A DNA stretch of 17,510 bases from positions 1 to 17,510 of the forward strand of contig DASRXL010000252.1 in NCBI GenBank assembly GCA_035654175.1, written 5' to 3'. The DNA is from PNC22 sp035654175. Lineage in GTDB: Bacteria; Planctomycetota; Phycisphaerae; Phycisphaerales; UBA1924. This document shows, piece after piece, positions 13,597 through 17,510 of this stretch. A model generated the notes under the pieces. It was not told the origin of the DNA. It searched no databases and worked only from the letters and a program-made list of their open reading frames with translations. The translations under genes and the position numbers were made by a program. Position 1 is the stretch's first letter; every line of letters starts with the position of its first letter.

Positions 13597-16419
13597 CTAC
13601 GCGGTTTCCGTGCCGGCCTCGCCGGATTCAGGTCCGGCGTCCCCGCTCCCCACCCCGGCGTCGCCCCCGCCGGCCGCGCCCTCGGATTCGGGCGGCTCGC
13701 CCCCGTTGCCCGCCTCGCTCTCCTCGACCCGCGCGGCGGCGACCACCTCGTCGTCGTCGCGCAGGCGCACCACGCGCACGCCCTGCGTGCCGCGCCCGAT
13801 GCAGCTGATCGACCCCGCCGGCAGGCGGACCAGCTGCCCTCCGCGCGTGATCACCACGACGTCGTCGCTCGCGAGCACCCCCACCGCCGCGACCGACGGC
13901 CCGTTGCGCGCGCTCGTCCGGATGTCCGCCCGGCCCTTCCCGCCGCGAGACTGCGACCTCGCCTTGCCCGTCTCCGGCTGCACGCGGTACTCGTCCACGA
14001 GCGTGCGCTTGCCGTACCCCTTCTGCGTGACCGTGAGCAGGCTGAGCCCCGCCCCGAGCGCGGCCGGATCTGTCATCGGATCGCCGTCGCCGTCGATCAC
14101 CATCGGCACCCGCACCGCGCCGATCACACGGTCGGCCTCGCCGAGCTCGATCCCCTTCACCCCCGCGGCGTTCCGGCCCATGAGGCGCGCGTCCTGCTCG
14201 TTGAAGCGGATCGCCGACCCGCCCGCGGTCACCAGGATCACGTCGTCGCTCCCCGTCGTCAGCAGCACGTCGAGCAGCTCGTCGCCCTCGCGCAGCGAGA
14301 CGGCGATCAGCCCCGAGCGGTTGACGTTCCGGTACTCCTTGAGCGCCGTCCGCTTCACCACACCGCCGCGGCTCACGAACGTCAGGTAGTTGCTCCCGGC
14401 CTCGAAGTCCTTGATCGCCAGATACGCCCGCGTCCGCTCGCCCGGGCGCAGCTCCAGCAGGTTGACCAGCGCCCGCCCCTTGCTCGTTCGGCTGAGCTCC
14501 GGCAGCTCGTAGACCTTGAGCTTGAACACGCGCCCGCTGTCGGTGAAGCAGAGCAGGTCGTCGTGCGTGCTCGCCACGAAGACGTGCTCGACGAAGTCGT
14601 CGTCCTTGGCGTCGCTGGCGCGGATGCCCTTGCCGCCCCGCCCCTGCGATCGGTACGTCGCCAGCGGCACGCGCTTGGCGTACCCCGAGTGGCTGATCGT
14701 CACCGCCATGTCCTCGACCTGGATCAGCGCCTCGATGTTGATGTCGCCCTCGGAGTCCTGGATCTCCGTCATCCGGGGCGGCGCGAAGCGGGCCTTCATG
14801 TCCTGGCAATCGGCCTTGATGATCGCCAGAACCCTGCCGTGATCGGCCAGGATCGCCTCGTAGCCCTCGATCTCCTCGACCAGCGACGTGTACTCCCCGA
14901 CAAGGCGCTCGATCTCCAGCCCGACGAGCTGGATCAGGCGCAGCTCGCCGATCGCCTCGGCCTGGACCCGGCTCAGCTCCACGCCCCCCGCGCCCTCCGC
15001 CGCACGCACCGCCGCGAGCAGCCTCGCCGGGATCTTGGGCGCGTAGGGGTGGTCCGCCGGGATCCGGAATCGCCGCTCGATCAGTCGCGAGATCGCCTCC
15101 TCGCGCGTGCGGCTCGATCGGATGATCGCGATCACCTCGTCGATGTCGCACACCGCGTAGATCAGGCCCTCGATCCGGTGCGCCTTCTTCTTCGCCTCGC
15201 GCAGGAGGTGCATCGTCCGGCGCCGGATCACCTCCACCCGGTGGTCCACGTAGCAGGAGATCAGTTCGCGTAGGCCCAGCGTCCGCGGCTGGCGGTTGAC
15301 CAGCGCGATGTTCATGATGCTGAAGGTCTGCTGCAGCGGCGTGAACTGGTAGAGCTGGTTCTCGATCACGTTCGCGTCGGCGCCGCGCTTGAGCTCGAGC
15401 ACGATCCGCGTCTGCGCCTCGCGCCCCGATTCGTTCCGCACGTCCGACACGTCGCCGATCCGCTCGTCCTTGATCGCGTCCACGATGCTCTCGACCAGCG
15501 TCCGCTGCCCGAGCCCGTAGGGGATCGCGTCGATGACCAGTTGCTGGCGGTCCTTGCCCGATTCCTCGATGTGGCACGAGCCGCGCACCGTCACCCGGCC
15601 CCGCCCGGTGTCGTACGCGTCCACGATGCCCCGCCGCCCGAGGATCAGCCCGCCCGTCGGGAAATCCGGCCCCTTCACGCCCAGCCGCGTCACCGTCCCG
15701 GCCTCGTCCACCTCGTCGCTCATCAGCTCGGGCAGCGAGATCGAGGGGTTGTCCACGAACCGCGTGATCGCGTCGAAGATCTCCGTGGGGTTGTGCGGCG
15801 CCAGGCTCGTCGCCATGCCCACCGCGATGCCCACGCCGCCGTTGATCAGGAGGTTCGGGAACCGCGCCGGCAGCACCGTCGGCTCGAGCAGCCGGTCGTC
15901 GTAGTTGGGCTGCATGTCCACGGTGTCGAGGTCGATGTCCGCGAGCATCTCCACCGACGCGTGCGTCATCCGCGCCTCGGTGTACCGCATCGCCGCCGGC
16001 GGGTCCGGATCGATCGAGCCGAAGTTGCCCTGGGGATCGATGAGCGGGACCCGCATCTTCCACTTCTGCGCCATGCCGACGAGCGTCGGGTAGATCACGC
16101 TCTCGCCGTGCGGGTGGAAGTCGCCCGATGTGTTGCCGCAGATCTTCGCGCACTTGAGGTGCTTCTTGTTCGGGCGCAGCTTGAGCTCGTGCATCGCGAA
16201 GAGGATGCGGCGCTGGCTGGGCTTGAGCCCGTCGCGGACGTCGGGCAGCGCCCGGTCCATGATCGTGCTCATCGCGTACGTGAGGTACGAATCCTTGAGC
16301 TCGTCCTCGATCTTGAGGTCCACCACCGCGCCGCTCGCGGGCGGGGAAACCTCGGAATCGGGGCCGGTCTCAGGATGCTCGCCCGGGCTCTCGAAGGGGG
16401 TTCCGTCCGTGTCTGTCAT
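13597..16419 (-). CDS. gyrA: DNA gyrase subunit A
   Basis: GyrA cuts and rejoins DNA in the gyrase A2B2 complex, which introduces negative supercoils. The 940-residue product has an acidic N-terminal extension (1-30), then the breakage-reunion domain with LPDVRDGLKPSQRRILF (58-74) and the catalytic Tyr146 in AAMRYTEARM. A coiled-coil region spans about 400-540. The C-terminal wrapping domain carries a canonical-type GyrA box QGRGGKG (592-598) and a second one, QSRGGKG (823-829), so it is GyrA rather than ParC. The quinolone region reads FHPHGESVIYP (101-111): Ser107 matches E. coli Ser83, but Pro111 stands where E. coli has Asp87. A Gly/Glu/Ala-rich acidic tail covers about 897-940. No ribosome binding site precedes the ATG; TAGAAT lies nine bases upstream. 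gyrB is not in the window. Confidence 0.96.
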   Translation of the reverse strand: MTDTDGTPFESPGEHPETGPDSEVSPPASGAVVDLKIEDELKDSYLTYAMSTIMDRALPDVRDGLKPSQRRILFAMHELKLRPNKKHLKCAKICGNTSGDFHPHGESVIYPTLVGMAQKWKMRVPLIDPQGNFGSIDPDPPAAMRYTEARMTHASVEMLADIDLDTVDMQPNYDDRLLEPTVLPARFPNLLINGGVGIAVGMATSLAPHNPTEIFDAITRFVDNPSISLPELMSDEVDEAGTVTRLGVKGPDFPTGGLILGRRGIVDAYDTGRGRVTVRGSCHIEESGKDRQQLVIDAIPYGLGQRTLVESIVDAIKDERIGDVSDVRNESGREAQTRIVLELKRGADANVIENQLYQFTPLQQTFSIMNIALVNRQPRTLGLRELISCYVDHRVEVIRRRTMHLLREAKKKAHRIEGLIYAVCDIDEVIAIIRSSRTREEAISRLIERRFRIPADHPYAPKIPARLLAAVRAAEGAGGVELSRVQAEAIGELRLIQLVGLEIERLVGEYTSLVEEIEGYEAILADHGRVLAIIKADCQDMKARFAPPRMTEIQDSEGDINIEALIQVEDMAVTISHSGYAKRVPLATYRSQGRGGKGIRASDAKDDDFVEHVFVASTHDDLLCFTDSGRVFKLKVYELPELSRTSKGRALVNLLELRPGERTRAYLAIKDFEAGSNYLTFVSRGGVVKRTALKEYRNVNRSGLIAVSLREGDELLDVLLTTGSDDVILVTAGGSAIRFNEQDARLMGRNAAGVKGIELGEADRVIGAVRVPMVIDGDGDPMTDPAALGAGLSLLTVTQKGYGKRTLVDEYRVQPETGKARSQSRGGKGRADIRTSARNGPSVAAVGVLASDDVVVITRGGQLVRLPAGSISCIGRGTQGVRVVRLRDDDEVVAAARVEESEAGNGGEPPESEGAAGGGDAGVGSGDAGPESGEAGTETA

Positions 16420-16428
16420 GAGCCGAAC

Positions 16429-16434
16429 ATTCTA
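16429..16434 (-). promoter_or_regulatory. Possible -10 element of gyrA
   Basis: The minus strand reads TAGAAT nine bases before the gyrA start, and its first three bases are the stop codon of the upstream gene. It differs from TATAAT at one position. There is no Shine-Dalgarno sequence in between, so a near-leaderless transcript would be possible. No convincing -35 is seen at normal spacing. Confidence 0.35.
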
Positions 16435-17510
16435 GCGCGCCGGCAGGGTTTCGGCCGCCTCCACGGCCGCTAAAGACCGCAGGAATTCGCTCACGCACAG
16501 CAGCGCCGACGCCGAGCTTTCAGGGGCCATCCGGTGGTCCCAGACGGCCGCGCGGATCCCCCCTCGCGCGAGGGCCGGGTTCGCGTAAAACCCGCACTCG
16601 GCGTCCCTCGCGCTGAGCTGCTTGAGGAACCGCATCGCCGCCAGCAGCCGCACGATCTCCCCCGCCGCCTCGCTCGCCGGCGTGAGCCTCGGATCTCCCA
16701 GCATGCTCGCGCACAGCGCGATCGGCCGGGCCGCCGCGGCGGTCGGAAGCGTCACGAACCCGCGCGTGAAGACGATGCCGCCGACGAGGTCCCTCGCATC
16801 GGGGCCGGCATCCTCGCTGGTGAGCTGGTGCTCCCAGACCTGCTCCCGAACGCGGCGCAGCGCAGCGCCCGCCGGCACCGGCCCCTCCCGCGCCAGCGCC
16901 AGCTCGGCCCAGCCCAGCCACGGCATCAGCCCCACGAGCCCGCCCGGCTCCACCGCCCCGTACAGCCTCCGCAGGTCCCGCTCCGCGATCTCGCGGTCGC
17001 GCCCCGTCGCCCGCGCGCGCTCGGCCATCGCCCACGCCAGCACGGCCTCCGAGACCGAGCCCCGAGCCTCCCCGCGCTCGGCGCCCGCATGCCCCGCCAT
17101 CATCCGCTCGCACGACTCCCACAAGGGGCGCAGCGCCCCGTCCGCTCCCCCCCGAGCCCGCAGCCTCTCGAGCGCCACCCACGCGATCGCCGCGGCGATG
17201 CCGTCCTCCTCCATGGCGACCTCCCCCTCCTCGACACGCTGCAGCGCCAGCATCACGCGGCGCGCGAGCTCCTCCGCCCGCGCCCGCGTCTCGGCCGTCG
17301 CCTGCGGCGTCTCCGCCATTCCGAGGAGCGCCAGGGCCGCCAACGCCTGCTGCGTGGGCGACGCCACCACCGGATCGGCGACCCCCCGCGAGGGCTGAAT
17401 CGTCCCCATCAGGCCCAGCCCCGAATCGGCGGGATGCATCGTCGCCTCGAAGTGCGCCAGCAGCCCTTCCGCGAACGCCACCAACGACCCCACGCTCACG
17501 TCCCCCTGCT
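16432..17510 (-). CDS. Unrecognised helical protein, C-terminal part
   Basis: I do not recognise this protein. The frame is open from the window edge to the TAG at 16432-16434, giving about 359 residues. There is a GTG at 17497-17499 and another at 17491-17493 with a G-run upstream, but codons before them are also open, so the true start may lie outside. The sequence is rich in Ala, Leu, Arg and Glu and looks almost entirely helical, with no clear signal peptide or membrane segment in view. Recognisable points are QQALAALALLGMAET, LMPWLGWAELALA and, near the end, CGFYANPALARGGIRAAVWD. Helical repeats with Gly turns would suit an alpha/alpha-barrel as in terpenoid-cyclase-like proteins, but this is a guess. 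It ends 12 bases before gyrA and may share its transcript. Confidence 0.6.
   Translation of the reverse strand, partial: QGDVSVGSLVAFAEGLLAHFEATMHPADSGLGLMGTIQPSRGVADPVVASPTQQALAALALLGMAETPQATAETRARAEELARRVMLALQRVEEGEVAMEEDGIAAAIAWVALERLRARGGADGALRPLWESCERMMAGHAGAERGEARGSVSEAVLAWAMAERARATGRDREIAERDLRRLYGAVEPGGLVGLMPWLGWAELALAREGPVPAGAALRRVREQVWEHQLTSEDAGPDARDLVGGIVFTRGFVTLPTAAAARPIALCASMLGDPRLTPASEAAGEIVRLLAAMRFLKQLSARDAECGFYANPALARGGIRAAVWDHRMAPESSASALLCVSEFLRSLAAVEAAETLPAR

Noticed and set aside
13628..16153. Long alternative minus-strand frame inside gyrA
   Set aside because: It is the shifted frame of gyrA, and its product is low-complexity Arg/Gly/Ala. The true frame carries every gyrase motif.

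Overview
The window is very GC-rich and reads as a chromosomal segment of a planctomycete, most likely of the Phycisphaerae. This rests on three things. Two secreted beta-propeller proteins end in the short Cys-flanked dockerin-like tail (C-PADFNADG...LNAWNAGCP type) that I associate with Phycisphaerales. A stand-alone HNH protein has an N-terminal 'VLVLNRLYVAVRV' block. The GyrA N-terminal sequence is divergent. The placement is inferred from family resemblance; no search was run.

Layout, left to right. (1) Positions 1-1601: the 3' end of a peptide-binding ABC substrate protein, then an OppB/DppB-type permease; no OppC, OppD or OppF follows. (2) 1806-2945: a secreted HAF-repeat propeller with a dockerin-like tail, tail to tail with riboflavin synthase (2963-3580, minus). 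(3) 3752-6631: a PQQ-propeller lipoprotein followed by purH. (4) 6656-8038 (minus): a secreted seven-repeat FG-GAP protein with a two-repeat dockerin-like tail, in DNA of clearly lower GC than its neighbours. (5) 8321-9497: an HNH endonuclease and a convergent pterin-4a-carbinolamine dehydratase, separated by a striking heptanucleotide array with inverted copies. (6) 9553-12402 (plus): a GluQ-type tRNA-modifying synthetase, a DUF192 lipoprotein that overlaps it by 58 bases, and an RsbU/SpoIIE-type PP2C phosphatase with a probable pseudo-receiver. (7) 12409-17510 (minus): read in the direction of transcription, an unrecognised helical protein (cut by the window edge), gyrA, a STAS-domain protein and a MacB/LolD-type ABC ATPase, with gaps of 12, 35 and 52 bases.

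Most genes are housekeeping: riboflavin, purine and pterin metabolism, tRNA modification and DNA topology. The parts that look like systems are limited. A partner-switching pair (phosphatase plus STAS protein) lies on opposite strands around an ABC ATPase. Two unrelated propellers carry the same class of C-terminal tail. No tRNA, rRNA, CRISPR array, insertion sequence or prophage gene was seen. I found no convincing wholly new multi-gene system; the best leads are listed as findings.
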